Source of the DNA: Gongronella butleri
Taxonomy: Eukaryota; Mucoromycota; Mucoromycetes; Mucorales; Cunninghamellaceae
Assembly: GCA_025201375.1 (NCBI GenBank)
Contig: JAIWZP010000001.1
Coordinates: 1,040,501-1,104,500 of the forward strand
DNA length: 64,000 bases
Direction of reading: 5' to 3'
The notes under the pieces: generated by a model
Told to the model about the DNA's origin: nothing
Database searches by the model: none
Seen by the model: the letters and a program-made list of their open reading frames with translations, nothing else
Position numbers and translations under genes: made by a program
Shown: positions 20,704-32,101 of the stretch, one piece after another
Layout of the letters: every line of letters begins with the position of its first letter
How positions within the stretch are numbered: position 1 is the first letter of the stretch

Positions 20704-22158
20704 GTTGGAAAGAATTTGGCAAGGAAAAAAACAAGAGAAAAAAAGAGGATGGGAGGTAAAAATAAGAAAAAGTGAGAAAAAAAAAAGGAAGAAATGGTGT
20801 CAGTGTTAAAAAAAAAGATGACCCCCCAAAAAAAAAAGTGATCAAAGTGGATGTCGCCCATTGATCGTTTACCGCGTTTTCTCGCCCCGCCCCTTTTTAC
20901 ACCAGAACCAGGGACGGCTGCTATTGGATGGCAAACACTTATGCGCATTGTCACGCAAATCTGAAAAAAAATTCCAAACGCCTCTTCATTTTCCACTGTG
21001 GATGCACTTGCCTGAGGAGTTCGCAAAATCTGTCCTCTAGTTTGAGCATCTTGAAAGCCTTCTAAGATCCGTGTTTCTTGTTTCAGCGGCGCAAACGATG
21101 CTCCATGACTTTTGCATGCTAGCCTGGGTGCCTCGTTGATTTTCTATTTGTGCTTTTCGACAAAGGCACAATGAGGCGCACGAGAAATCTTTGCCAGCTA
21201 CCAATGTTTCTACCACCGCTGCCCATCATGTACTTCCGCATTTTTTTCGTCACAACCCTGCCTGCTTGTTCTGTTGACAATTAGCTTGCAACTTTGTCCT
21301 ATATAGATAGAGGGCGCTTGGCGTGATGAGAGGCGCATAGCAAAAGAGAAATAGAAAAAAAAGAAAGAAAAAAGATTTATTTATTGTCAAGACATCTTTT
21401 TAAGGAGGTGAATGCACTAAAGGTGACACACAATGAGCGCCAAGCGGGCAATTCCCACGCTTGGTACTTTTAGCGCTCCCAGCAAGAAAAAAAAGACCAA
21501 GATCTCGCCCAGTCAGCCATGGGTGACGTGCAATGAAAAATAAACGAAAAAAGATGGGCGTGTCATGCAAAACACGCGTATTCAAAGACATTTAAACGCC
21601 GATTTCATCCTGAAGCTTGCCACGAAACCTTATTGTTCGGGACACAAGATACGCGAGCGGAGCAAAAGCGTGCGTGTAGCTGGAACAACCCCGTTTTTTT
21701 TGACAATAAAGGGACATTTTGCACGTCTTTTTGTTGAATGGACCCCATGTCCCTGGTCGCGTTCAGCGCAAGCACTACGCCAAATCAAAGCGATGTAAAA
21801 AGAAGAGATAGATAGAAAGAAAAAAAAGAAAATGCGAAAAAGTGTATAAAAATGGAGTAAACAATGCACAGATGGTCTTTTTGCATAAAAGAAAAAAAAA
21901 AGTGGTGCGCGGTGTAGCGATCGTACATGTGACGGATGCACGCCCATTCGCGTCGGATGGCGCCAATGCGCCGATTAGTGCCTAGCATCCGCCGCCATTG
22001 TACAAACCCGGTCCATTTTGCCGTCAACACGCGTGAAATATCGACGCGTCGGCTTCCGTCAATGTTGGGTGGATACTTTTTTTTTTATCAAATGCATTTT
22101 TTTTATCAAAAATTTGGGATGCCGGGGGGAAGGATCTATAAAATACATGCGTAGAAAA
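20704..22158. other. intergenic region, helicase promoter to PP2C 3' flank
   Basis: About 1.45 kb without a supported gene. A/T-rich homopolymer tracts dominate 20710-20860 and 21340-21400. Short ORFs (21565-21798, 21630-21947 and others) have no domain and contain T-tract-encoded Phe runs. No RNA gene is recognised. Confidence 0.55.
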
Positions 22159-22628
22159 TTAGGCGGTGGCGCCATTGCGGACGAGGGTGACCAGGCACAC
22201 AATGTCGTCGACCTTTCCGCCGAGGTAGCTGCTGCCGTGAGCCTGTGCGCCCTTTGCCCAGGGCGACAGGCGCTTGGGGTCCAGGGACAGACGCTTGGCG
22301 GTGTCGGTCAGGGTCTTTGACAGGCGGCGCACAAGTGCAAGGCGTGTTTCGTCGTCGTCGTCAGGTGACAGCGCGTCCAATTCGTGATTGACCATGGCCA
22401 GCGTCTCCTGAGCATAGACATTGTCGAAATAACCATCTGTGGCCAGCACAATGACATCACCGTCCTTTAGAAAAAACGATTTCTGATCGCCGTCTTTGGG
22501 CATGTCGGTCACGTACAAGTCTCGATCTGGATAAGTCTCTGGCACCACGGTCAGCTGATATCTGGAGCAACAAAAAAAAAAAAAAAATCCAACAAAAGTG
22601 AGCCGGAAGCGCTTGATTTTCATATGCC

Positions 22629-22660
<32 letters not shown>

Positions 22661-23575
22661 GGTCTTTACGGGCAATTAAAGTAATGTTGCTGGCTGGGGC
22701 TCTCGTACACGACCTTTTGATCACGGATCAATAGGAATGCGCTGTCGCCAAGGTTGCATGTCGTCATTTTGCCCGTCGTCTTGCATAAATTCAGGATGCA
22801 CGCGGTGCTGCTTCCGGCCTGCACCTTGCCATCCTGCACCAATCGATCAAACGCCACGTCAAGGATATTATGTGCATCCAGCTGCTTGTCCGCCTTGGCC
22901 GCGCTCGCCGCGTTGTTCATCAGTGTCCATGAAAAGAGCGCTAGCAAAAGAGAAAAAGAAAGAAACGGAGTCAATTCGCCTGTTTTTCCATGATATATCA
23001 TCCTACTCCCTTTTTTTTTTCATTTTACCTGGATCCACGCCGACCTCGGACCATCCACCGACGCCGTCGGCTACGCCGAGCGCCAGGCCCGACGGTGTGC
23101 ACGTCTGAAAAAAGGCATCTTCGCCCGCATCCACCTTGCCAACCTGTTTTTGCTTCCAATAAGGGATATTCACGTTGGCGCGGCGTTGCCTGGCGGACCG
23201 GTTCTTGGGGTGCCATGCGGCATACACGAAGAAATCAAAGCCATGCTTGGCATGTGGCTCGCTCGCGTCGTCGTCGTCGGGTATCGTGTTTTTTGCCGCT
23301 GTGGCCGCTGTTTGCTGCTTGTTGGCCGCCACAGGCGTCGCGTGCAGCGTCGAATACATGTGATGCCGCGTCAATGGCTTGGACGGCGGGAGCAGCCTCA
23401 TGGTCGTGCTGTTTTGTGCGTTGGAGGAAGGGTGCCCAGGGAGTCCGTGGAGAAGCCGCTGTTGCTGAGAAGGCAAAGACGGACGCAGGCACTTGAGAGA
23501 AGGTACGACAACCGACTTGCAGGGCGTCACCGCAAGCGCCGACGTGCCCAGCTTTTGTATGTATTGCCTCGTCAT
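22159..23575 (-). CDS. PTC7: PP2C-type protein phosphatase, Ptc7/PPTC7-like
   Basis: Mg/Mn-dependent Ser/Thr phosphatase of 406 residues. Exons: 23575-23029, 22940-22670 and 22561-22159. Motifs are AGEDAFF at about 150-155, LGVADGVGGWSEVGVDPG at about 166-183, GSSTA, NLGDSAF, QQHYFNCPYQLT, LATDGYFDNV and GGKVDDIVCLV, with the spacing of the mitochondrial Ptc7/PPTC7 subgroup. The first ~90 residues are basic, Ser/Leu-rich and nearly free of acidic residues, fitting a mitochondrial presequence. Yeast Ptc7 acts in mitochondria on coenzyme Q biosynthesis and mitophagy control. Both introns contain long A/T runs (over 30 A at about 22629-22657 on the plus strand). The start is the first in-frame ATG. 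Confidence 0.93.
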
Positions 23576-23775
23576 ACCGGATCGTACAAAAAAAAAAACG
23601 AAAACGAAAAAAAAACAGAAAAAAAGGAGAAAAAAAAAAGAAGAGCAAGAAACGAACGAAAAAAAAAAAAAACCGATGGGTGTCCAATTATGGCTGCATA
23701 CCCTGGCACTTTTTTTGTGTCACCACACCCGCCCACGCGCTAAAAAGACGAATTTGTTCACTGGACAATTGCTTT

Positions 23776-24800
23776 TTATAGGTCTTTGACAGCACGCTCG
23801 CCATCTTGGTTGTCATCTAGCATGGTTTCGGTGTCCTTTAGACGTTTCCTCCATTCTTGGTCAATCCACAAAAGGTCGTCCCACGCAAAAGAGTCCAGCC
23901 CTGCCGCGTGTCGGTCCGCGTCGTTGTGCGTGTCCATCCAAGCCAAGAACGTGTCCAATTGGCCGCCCGCCGCCTCGATGCTGTCATTCAGTTCGTCCAT
24001 TGCCTGCTTCTCGCGCAAATACCGCTGCTTCACCATGGGAATGTCCAGTCGCCAGCCAAACGTCGTCATGATCCGCAACGCACGCTGTTGGCACAGATGC
24101 GCAAGGTGCAAAAGTTGCACCCCGTGCTCGCGTTCTTGCCAAAATGCCTGCGCTATCAACCGCCACGCTTGGTAGTCGCGCTTGCGCAGCCGACAATACT
24201 TTACAAGATTCGTAATCGCGTCGCCACACCGCCCACACTTGGGATACAGCCGTCCACGCGTCATCAATTGCCCAGGTTCAAAGGCTGTCTATTCAAAAAA
24301 AAGACAAAAAAATGAGCATGAATGTCGTCAACAATGGGGAGAGGGGTTTTTTGACAAAAGCGTTCCTTACTTGTTTCTCGTCTAGGTATGTTTCCACCAT
24401 GTCCCATCGCTCCAGTCGCGCTGCACAGAACAGGGCAATCTCGCACATCTCGCGCGTACCCAATGCCTTGCAATGATCGTCATTTTCGACCATGTCAATA
24501 TAAATCAATGCCTTTTCGAGCGCGTCCTCGTATCGCTTGTGCAAATAATCGTGTTCAATCGCATGTTTGACATACACAGGGCCCAATTTCTCGGTCATGC
24601 GTTGCCGAATATCCCCAATATCGTGGAACCACTGAACAAGAATAAAAAGAGACAGTGTGAAAAAGCCGCTTGGGTTTGCTTGCCGCGCCAAGACTCACGC
24701 CGTCGACGTCTATTTTCGCTTGATAGTCCTTGACAAGTGGAATAGCCTTGCGCTCCACCCGCTCTGTGAACACGTCGTCGTCAAAGTTGAAATCGTCCAT
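23776..24800 (-). CDS. uncharacterised helical-repeat (TPR-like) protein
   Basis: Three exons, 24800-24699, 24631-24371 and 24288-23776, encode 291 residues in a consistent frame. The N terminus is acidic (MDDFNFDDDVF). The middle has alternating amphipathic helices such as YLHKRYEDALEKALIYIDM and REMCEIALFCAARLERWDMVETYL, which resemble tetratricopeptide-type repeats. A CGRCGDAITNLVKYC segment and a further helical region with several Trp residues follow. I do not recognise the family and give no function. It lies 110 bases downstream of the GOLPH3-like gene on the same strand. All splice sites are canonical GT-AG. Confidence 0.75.
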
Positions 24801-24909
24801 GCAGAAAAGAGACAGATTGCTTCGTTTTATTTCAAAAAAGAAGAAAAAAGGTAAAAGTGACAAATGGGCTGGAAAAAGCCACAAATGAGCGGCCGACACT
24901 CCGCCCCAT

Positions 24910-25827
24910 TCAAAAGTCATGCATCAGGCACGTCAATGCATTGGCAATGAGCTGACGCTTGGGTGAGACGTGGTCGGTCGATTGCGATAGCTGTGTCAGA
25001 AGCAAAGCGGCGCGTTGCAAGGCTTTTTCTCTTTTTTTGCTTGGCAAGTGGATCAGCACGAGCGGCAGCGCGTTGACCAAGTACGCGAGTGACACGACCA
25101 CCGCCATGCGCAGCCACGCCTCCTCCTGGTCCACGGAAATCTCCATGAGCAGGAAATCACTCACTTTGTGGTAAAAATCCTCGCGAAAACACACATCGCG
25201 CCATGGGTAGCTTATGTGGCTTGCCACCCACAGCGACGTCACCTTCGTCCGCAGAATCCCTTTGCTTGCAAGCGTCGCGGTCACGCGCTGTCGAGCATTT
25301 TTGATCTGGTGCTTCAAAAGCGTCCACAGCCACACATCGCCACTCAAAATATCCATCCAGTCGGCAACAGGTCGCGGCTTGATCACGCTCTGAATATGCT
25401 CCAACGTCTCGTCAATAAGCGTGTCTCCCACCGGCGATGCGTCCGTCACAAGCACCTGCCGATCCGCCATCTTCATGTTGCGCGTCTGCCGAACCGTGAT
25501 TCGTTCCTTCAGGCATAAATCAATCAAAAAACACGCTCGAAGCGCGTAGCTTAGCCGATCATTCCATAACGAGGATCCACGCTACATAGACCAAAAAAAA
25601 AAACAAAAAAACAAATAAAAAGAAAAGAACAGAAAAAAAGGCTGTCAGTTGCACAAAAGGCGACCGCGACATGCAGCCCTTACTTGTTCCGTCATGGTCA
25701 AAAGCATCAATTGCTCGGCAAGCGTCAGCTCGGGCTTGATATTTGCCGCGATCGCCGCCGTGGAAGGCTCATAAACACCCACTTGATTGTTATTGGCAGT
25801 GATCACGCGTCGCTTTAGCATGCTCAT
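24910..25827 (-). CDS. VPS74: GOLPH3/Vps74-like Golgi phosphatidylinositol-4-phosphate effector
   Basis: Two coding exons, 25827-25684 and 25581-24910, give 271 residues. The GOLPH3 fold is recognised from LTLAEQLMLLTM, SSLWNDRLSYALRACFLIDL, the long ASPVGDTLIDETLEHI segment, a DVWLWTLLKHQIKNARQR helix and LASKGILRTK. The family binds PI4P on Golgi membranes and retains glycosyltransferases by recognising their cytosolic tails. The N terminus before the fold is short and basic (MSMLKRR). A good donor (GTAAGT) at 25980 and an acceptor just before the start ATG suggest a 5' UTR intron; using the upstream ATG would break the frame. Residues differ notably from animal GOLPH3 in the C-terminal half, so this is a divergent member. 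Confidence 0.88.
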
Positions 25828-26427
25828 GCTGTCAATGATGTGAAATTGGGTATGGTGAACAGGTAAAAACAAGAAAGAAGGAGGGAGATGCGGGCCCCCG
25901 CACTGATCGCCCCTGGCCAAACAGCCTTTGATGCCATTTTGTTGTCTTTTTCCCCCTCTTTGCCCCACACACTCACTTACCCCCCCTCCTTGAGAATTTC
26001 ATTTCGGCCGAACTGGGAATGCCTTTTTCCAATCCATTGCGGCCTGATCGGCGCGTGATCTGGTCTTCCTAAGCCAGGAAACAGGTCCAATTTGATGACA
26101 CATCGATTCCTAGTTTCATAGCATTGAATCAGACACATAAAAACGCGCTCAGTGGGAGGGAAAAGGGCACGACAAATCCTGTAAGCAACCCGTGGGCATC
26201 GTCATGCGTCATCTATGCAACGACAACCGAAAATAAAAAAATCACAAAAAAATCGATGAAATCGCTCACCATCCCCAATCCAACCCTTCCCCATGTCACC
26301 ACTGTGTCCTCAACAGCCCCTGCAACCGATCTGCGTCAATGGAGACAAGAATAAAAGAGCAAAAGTCAAAATCGCGAAAATCGGGCTGCAAAACAAAAAA
26401 ATTGCATCTGGATCATGCAAAAATGAT
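25828..26427. other. 5' region of VPS74-like gene and flank of tRNA
   Basis: Contains the probable 5' UTR intron of the VPS74-like gene (about 25829-25980) and otherwise AT-rich DNA. No further gene is supported. Confidence 0.5.
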
Positions 26428-26501
26428 TGCCTTCGGGGGGGCTCGAACCCTCGACCTTCAGATTATGAGACTGACGCTACTACCAACTGAGCTACGAAGA
26501 C
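26428..26501 (-). tRNA. tRNA-Met (CAU), elongator type
   Basis: A 74-nt cloverleaf on the minus strand. The acceptor stem GTCTTCG pairs with CGAAGGC (one G-U). The D arm is TAGCTCAGTTGGTAGTAGC (box A), the anticodon loop is CTCATAA with CAU at 26467-26465, and the T arm has GGTTCGAGCC (box B). The 3' CCA is not encoded. There is no intron. A TTTTT pol III terminator follows a few bases downstream. The weaker D stem and U-containing D loop fit elongator rather than initiator Met tRNA. Confidence 0.93.
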
Positions 26502-26982
26502 CTTGGATGTCTAAAAACGAGACTGATGCACCAAAGGCCAATTCGAAAAACAAAAACTTGCGTAATAATCCCTCGGGGTCACAGAGACGATGTTGTAGAT
26601 TATTTTAACACAAAAAATTTTAGATTTTATGGCTTTTTTGTAGACGTTTCGTTCGTAGGTGCCTTTTTTGTAGCTGTTTTGTAGCCTGTCGTAGCTTATT
26701 GGCGGATTTTTCGTAGCCCGATTCGTAACCAACCTGTGAATGTCATCCAATTGGCTTGTGCCTGTTTGGATTATTTGTTTGAATTGGTGTTGTACGTCAG
26801 GCACCATCAAAAGGAGCAAAAGCTTATGGAAGAGCTTGCCTTGTTGGAAACGGGTGACGTTTCTTAATTTATCCGCTATGAAATCCTGAAAAGACATGAA
26901 GTGATGAAGCTGATTACCAAGTCCGGCACACCCTCGAGCGCTTTGACCGATGTGTTGCGCATTTTTTTTCCTGCTACTGTAC

Positions 26983-27021
<39 letters not shown>

Positions 27022-27065
27022 CGCGCGATCACCTTTTTTTTCTTTTTTGGGTGTTACGTACATTC
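26502..27065. other. AT-rich interval between tRNA and SDR fragment
   Basis: Contains an A run of about 35 at 26985-27020. A minus-strand ORF (26511-27032) begins with the translated homopolymer and shows no domain; I do not support it as a gene. Confidence 0.5.
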
Positions 27066-27236
27066 ATGGGTTTTCTGTATTCTCAATTTTTTGTCACTCC
27101 ACCTTATCCCACGCAATCTTTTGCCGACCAGACGGTGATCATCACTGGTTCCAATGTCGGTCTTGGCAAAGAGGCCGCGCGTCATATTGTTCGCTTGGGT
27201 GCTGCGCGCGTGCCTTTGCTCTTGTGTTGCCTGTGA
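27066..27236 (+). pseudogene. 5' fragment of a short-chain dehydrogenase/reductase gene
   Basis: ATG at 27066 opens MGFLYSQFFV, followed by QTVIITGSNVGLGKEAARHIVRLGAARV, which is the N-terminal Rossmann segment (TGxxxGxG) of retinol-dehydrogenase-like fungal SDRs. The frame stops at 27236 and nothing resembling the NNAG or YxxxK parts follows on this strand. The downstream DNA is taken over by unrelated relic sequence in the opposite orientation. It may be a truncated duplicate, or a first exon whose remainder was lost by rearrangement. Confidence 0.6.
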
Positions 27237-27394
27237 TTGGAGAAATTTTTAAATGTGGCGCTTTTTGAGGATAAGGAGGTGACTGAGGGGTGTCCGTGTG
27301 GGGTGCCAGGGGGTATCTGTTCCTCACAATGCCAACGAAGATGACGATTAGTGATTGGAGAATATTCAATTGCGATGCCGCATTTTATTTTATT

Positions 27395-28890
27395 TTATTT
27401 TGTTAGAATACGCCTTGATATGATAGACGCTTGGTTTTTTTGCTGCCGATCACGAACAGCACTGCCAAATGATGACGCGGTAACACCGCTCGACGATGAT
27501 GGCTCTGTGAGGGAGACGGTGGTAAATGCGCGACCTTCACCCTTTTTGTCGCTGATTTTTGTTGGTGGACCCGCTTTGTTGGTCTCGGTGCCGGTGGTCG
27601 TGTCGGATGAAGATGATTCAGGAACAGCGGACGGCGAAGACGCGCTGCCAGCAGACGATGCGGATGCGATGGCTTCATATGTGGATGCAATTGCCGCAGA
27701 TGTGGATGGCACGCTCGCGTGGTATGCCGCCTGCAATTCCTCATGTTCCTTGATCGTCTTGTCGGCGATATCCTTGTTTAGCTTTGGCCATGTCCAAATC
27801 TCGCCTTTTTGTTCAGCTCGAGACTGCATTTTGAACAATTTCTGGATGTTGTTTGAATTGTCCCTATAAAGTTTATCATGAGATTCATGTCGCTCTTTTT
27901 TTTTTTTTTTTTTTTTTTTTTACCCAAACGAGCGTTCTTACCGGCCATGAAAGTTGGACTTTGCAGCCCGCGCCGGCTGGAGCCAATGGTGGCGACGATG
28001 GGGTACTCGAGAGCCGTCAGGACCTTGGCCAGCGCCTTAATTTGCGCGTCGACATTGCCGAGGTCCGTCGTCGGGGGACAAATCCAGGAATGGGAGGGTC
28101 GACGCGCCAGGTTCATCAGCAGCCAGGTCGATGTAGTCAAGCATGTCCTTGACTATGGTGCCCGCGCAGCTGCCGTCAAAGAAGCGACGGACCTTTGACA
28201 TGTCCTCGGCGTTGATGTCGTCGCCGATAAGGATCAATGGCGGATTTGCCTAGCCCCTTGCCCAGCGCCTGATCCACCGTCATATTCCGCAGGTTGGCGC
28301 GACTCGCCAGCGGGTGGGATAGCGGCATATCGTCACCTTTCACGTAGATGGCAAGGATCTTTGTCGCTGAGCTCGTGGAGACTGGCCAGGGCCATGCGTT
28401 CGCTGCGCAGGTCGAGGTGCAGGTGCTGGATGGCCTTGAGATCGTCTGGGCGAGGCCCGTACGAGCGCAAGTAGCCGCCCGGCTGCGAATTGAGCAGCAG
28501 CTCACGACCGAGCAAATGGACAAGCATCTGCTCGGGCTCGTCAAGCTGCTTTTGTGGGACTGACTCGCAGTTGGGAATTGTCAACCAATCGGCGACAAAC
28601 AGCGTCACCGCGGCATCCAAAGATGACGTACTTGGACATGATACGCAGCATGTTCAAGTAGCGAGAAGTGGCTGCAATAGCCGTTCCATCCTTGGTCATC
28701 GTCGCCGTACCACCTTTGCGGCACGCCGCCGCGTGCCCTTATCGCACGAACATGGCGGGGTTGCCCTCCTTTGTCGTCGGGCGCGATTGTGAATCATTGC
28801 AGGGTGGAAATTGGGCCCCCTGGCCGTCTTCGTCCAAGGTGTGCGAATATCGACACGTTCACGAATGGATGCGCGCGCCAAAAGTCGGAT
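27395..28890 (-). pseudogene. frameshifted gene relic, family unknown
   Basis: Minus-strand segments with convincing protein character succeed each other but change frame. Upstream is TKDGTAIAATSRYLNMLRI (about 28700), then TLFVADWLTIPNCESVPQ...LHELSDK (28600-28355), then KILAIYVKGDDMPLSHPL...GKSAIDP (28356-28228), then LILIGDDINAEDMSKVRRFF...SPDDG (28237-28070), then DLGNVDAQIKALAKVL...FMAGK (28065-27945), and after a possible intron an open Ala/Ser-rich tail (27838-27395). At least three one-base shifts are needed to join them. I could not identify the family. Codon usage resembles live genes, so inactivation seems recent. A sequencing-error explanation would require several separate indels. 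Confidence 0.55.
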
Positions 28891-28922
28891 TTGCCTTGTG
28901 CATCACCCCAAAGGCAAGGGGA

Positions 28923-28957
<35 letters not shown>

Positions 28958-29559
28958 AGGGGAAAGGAAAAAAAAAAATAGAGGAAAGAAGAAGGAGATT
29001 TTGCGGGAGCGTGCGTGCGTGAGCGATTGTATTTTTTTTTTAAGGAGGAGGAAGGCTAAAACGCCCCAAGTGACAAAACAAAGAGGCAACATCTGCGCAC
29101 CTCACAAGTCACAACGCATTGAACCCTCCAGATACATTTTCGTCACCAAGGACTCATCGCAGCTCCACGAAACTTTTACATGTAGTGGATGTTGCTCCTC
29201 TCTTCTCAGAAAAAAATAAAATCCGAAGTTCAATCATGTGGTTTGTCGGGAAGCACGGCATTGCTGAAAATTTGGCTGTAGCGCGTTTTTGTAAAATTCA
29301 TTTCGCGGTAAAATCATGATGATTCGATCATCGCCAAACTTTGCCACTTGGCTTTTTCAGTGTCTCGCTCTCTTTGAAATAAAAATTAAAAAACCAGATG
29401 ATGATCAGACCGTTTTCGTGGCATGTGCCGCTTTCCATACTGTAACAAATCCATGGATGACCAACACAAATCATGAATCGATTGCCTCCCAGCCTTTGCC
29501 CTTTGAGCTTTGACTATTTCGCCGCGCCTTATTCAACAACACAACATGAAACCCCAAGA

Positions 29560-29772
29560 TTGACTGGATCGTTTTGCAGGTGAATTCGAAATCTCGACAT
29601 TTTTACAAATGCACAATTAAATGCCACAAATCATCATGGTTGGGTGGCCCAAAATCTACACATACTGTAATGTTTTACCGACGCGACTCTTTTTGAAAAA
29701 CTGTTCAAACCAGGAGTCGACCGAGTCATTGTGCAGATAAATCCAGAATTCTGACATTTCCACAAATCCTGC
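29560..29772 (+). repeat. diverged direct repeat pair
   Basis: 29560-29612 and 29712-29772 share the order 'gttttgcag/attgtgcag...aa.tc.gaa.tct.gacatttt/c.acaaat' at roughly two bases in three. Spacing is about 150 bases. Nothing else is known. Confidence 0.4.
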
Positions 29773-30164
29773 ACGAGTCTCTCAAAATATTTTGTGGATC
29801 GTGGTGAAATGGCACCGATCGAGAGAGACGCACTCGCGTGTCATTTCCTGATTGTTTGCTTGCCCGATGGATGAACTTTGCCCGCTTGCAAAAGTCGATC
29901 AAACATTGGATCAATTTTCAAACTTGCTTTTCTCGACAACTGGAAAAATAACCATCGATGCTTTTAATGTGTCAAATGCTGCTGCTGAATCTCCACCAAG
30001 TGAAATAAGTTTCACGGCGTTCTGATCAAAATTGGCCGAGGAAATACACTTTTTCAACAAAAAATTCAATAGCGATTTGCTCGACAACTGTCTAGTCAAC
30101 CCCCGATTTTTAGTTCATATTTAATAAAAAATAGGGGGGCAAAGCATCTAATGGGATGACTTGC

Positions 30165-30395
30165 AGGGCGCTAGCTTGGCTTTTAACTTTTTGCATCGGT
30201 CATTTCACCAGCTTGCAGCCCATTCTACTGTATCTACAGCGCACAAAAACCTGCAAAAAAAATACAGTAAAAAAAATTCCATGCAATTTACGCACCTAAA
30301 TTTGGAAGTATCAAACCTTAAATTTTTGCAAAAAAAATCTTGCCCAAAGTAAGCACTTTTCTCAGTCGATCGCCGTTCATGCGTCGCTCTTTGGT
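30165..30395 (+). repeat. repeat family III, copy 1
   Basis: Shares with 31860-32100 the blocks 'cttggcttttaacttt', 'gcatcggtcat.tcaccag', 'gcagccca', 'ttgcccaaagtaagcactttt' (variant in copy 2) and 'cagtcgatcgccgttcat'. It is in the same orientation. Internal differences are mainly insertions of A-rich and TACWGTA-containing segments. Confidence 0.75.
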
Positions 30396-30710
30396 CATTT
30401 TTCCTACGTTGGGGCAACCTGGCATTTTGTCTGCCAATAGCAAATAGTCGGAGTTACCTACTTGGGATGCATTGATCGCCCGGAGTTCGAAATTTCCCAA
30501 ATTAGGCGTTTTCTGAGATTGAAATGTGTGACCCCTGAGTGACCCCTGAATTTTTAAAAGTGGTCGTAGCGCTTTGGGGGTTTAAGCCTTTTTGTTGCAA
30601 ATTTTACGCTGAATTCGATGCAGCTATTTTTGAGCGGGATTGACCAGTCAGATGTCGAGATGAATGCATAAGAGTACAAATACAGTAGAAAGTTTTTGGT
30701 ACTGTATTTA

Positions 30711-30895
30711 TTACGAGTCTAAAAAATCGGGAGGGTCTGTCTTGAGCACCGAACCATCATTGATACCTATTTTTTTTACAGTATGCCGTGAGACATTTTT
30801 TATTAGCGGGCAAGTACAGTAGGCAGTAAAAAAAATTCTGGAGGCACAAGCGCACAAGTCAGCAAAGTTTGAAAATCACGCTTTTTGGTTCTAAA
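30711..30895 (+). repeat. dispersed repeat family II, copy IIb
   Basis: Carries 'gggagggtctgtcttgagca', 'gccgtgagacattttttatt', 'agcgggcaagtac' and 'gtttgaaaatcacgc', aligning with copy IIa at 16870. TACAGTA replaces the 'taccggta' of the other copies. Confidence 0.65.
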
Positions 30896-31859
30896 AGGAG
30901 GTCAACGTGTATGTGCATTTTGTTCAGTAGTGCAGCACGATGCTTCAGGCATTGAAATACTGTTCTACACTTCTACTGTACAGTACTGTACTGTACAGTG
31001 GCACGCGTCATGCATTTTGTTACTGTATCATGTGACTCTTCTAATTACAGTAAGCCTGATCCAATTGAAAATTCATTCCTTGGGCATCGTAAAATTTATT
31101 TTAGAATGGTGTAAAAAAAGTAAAATCTTCACACCTTGCTTGTTCATTGACGTAATAAAATTTTTCGAAAATCGCAATTTGCGCGAATATAATTTTTGGT
31201 CACGTTTTTAATACTTTAATTGATGATGCTCATTGTAGTCTAAAAAACAAGTTGATGGCTTGATACCGTACATACCGTACAGTACATACAGTACATACAG
31301 TACGTAGTAAGCAAGGAACAATCCAGAGAATTGCGCGGCAGCCGGAGGAGGAGCTGGGCTTCAACAGGTTTCTTTACAAGAAGAGGACTGGACGACCTTG
31401 CCGAACGCATGGTCCACCGTCATCTCCAGAGGACGCGGTCGCGCGCCAAAGTCGGATTTGTCTTCCACGTCACGTCAGAAGAGTAGTTTCTTGGCACGTT
31501 CATTCACAGAAGAGGACGTCAAGAATGTTCGCTCGTTTTGTTGCATGTTGTTCTTATCAATCAAGCGAAATAACTTCACCATTATTAATAACCATCATCA
31601 GTGGCCATCATGCGTGGATCTGTTTTACTGTGTTATCATACAGTATGTCACAATACCGTATCATACCGTATTCCCGAGAACTTGCTTGCTTTTTTTATTT
31701 ACAGTCGCGCCGCCAGGTGGTATCATAGCTAAATAAAGGATATGATGGTTCTTCGTGATGTCGGCGTTTTGCGCGTGCGCGTCACGGCGTCGCCAGTGAT
31801 CTCCTTGCAGCTACGGTGGTGGTCGGTTCTATTATCCAATTCATCAATGGCTTGCAGCG

Positions 31860-32100
31860 CGCTATGATAGCTTGCTTGGCTTTTAACTTTTATTGCATCG
31901 GTCATCTCACCAGGCTGCAGCCCAGCCATTCAGTGCACAAAAATATGCGAAATAAAAATATGATATAAAAAAAATAAAAATCCCAGCCATGCAATCCATC
32001 AGACCTTAATTTGAAAGTGTCAACCCTTGAATTTTTGAAAAAAACTCGCCCAAAGTAGGAGCTTTTCCCAGTCGATCGCCGTTCATTCATGCATCACTCT
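31860..32100 (+). repeat. repeat family III, copy 2
   Basis: Second copy of the 30165-30395 unit. Here it runs directly into family II copy IIc, whereas copy 1 and copy IIb are separated by about 300 bases. Families II and III may therefore be parts of one longer element. Confidence 0.7.
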
Positions 32101-32101
32101 T

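Noticed and set aside
25981..26010. Upstream ATG (MKFSRR...) as start of the VPS74-like protein
   Set aside because: Splicing the good donor at 25980 to the acceptor before 25827 would put the GOLPH3 frame out of phase, so it is better read as 5' UTR.
26511..27032. 173-codon minus-strand ORF next to the tRNA
   Set aside because: Starts in a homopolymer, has no domain and runs into the tRNA gene flank.
31265..31305. 'catacagta' array as a CRISPR-like repeat
   Set aside because: Units are too short, spacers are absent and the genome is eukaryotic.
28868..31460. Similarity between 'gcgcgccaaaagtcggattt' near 28870 and a near copy at 31442
   Set aside because: Only about 20 bases match and the flanks differ; too little to call a duplication.
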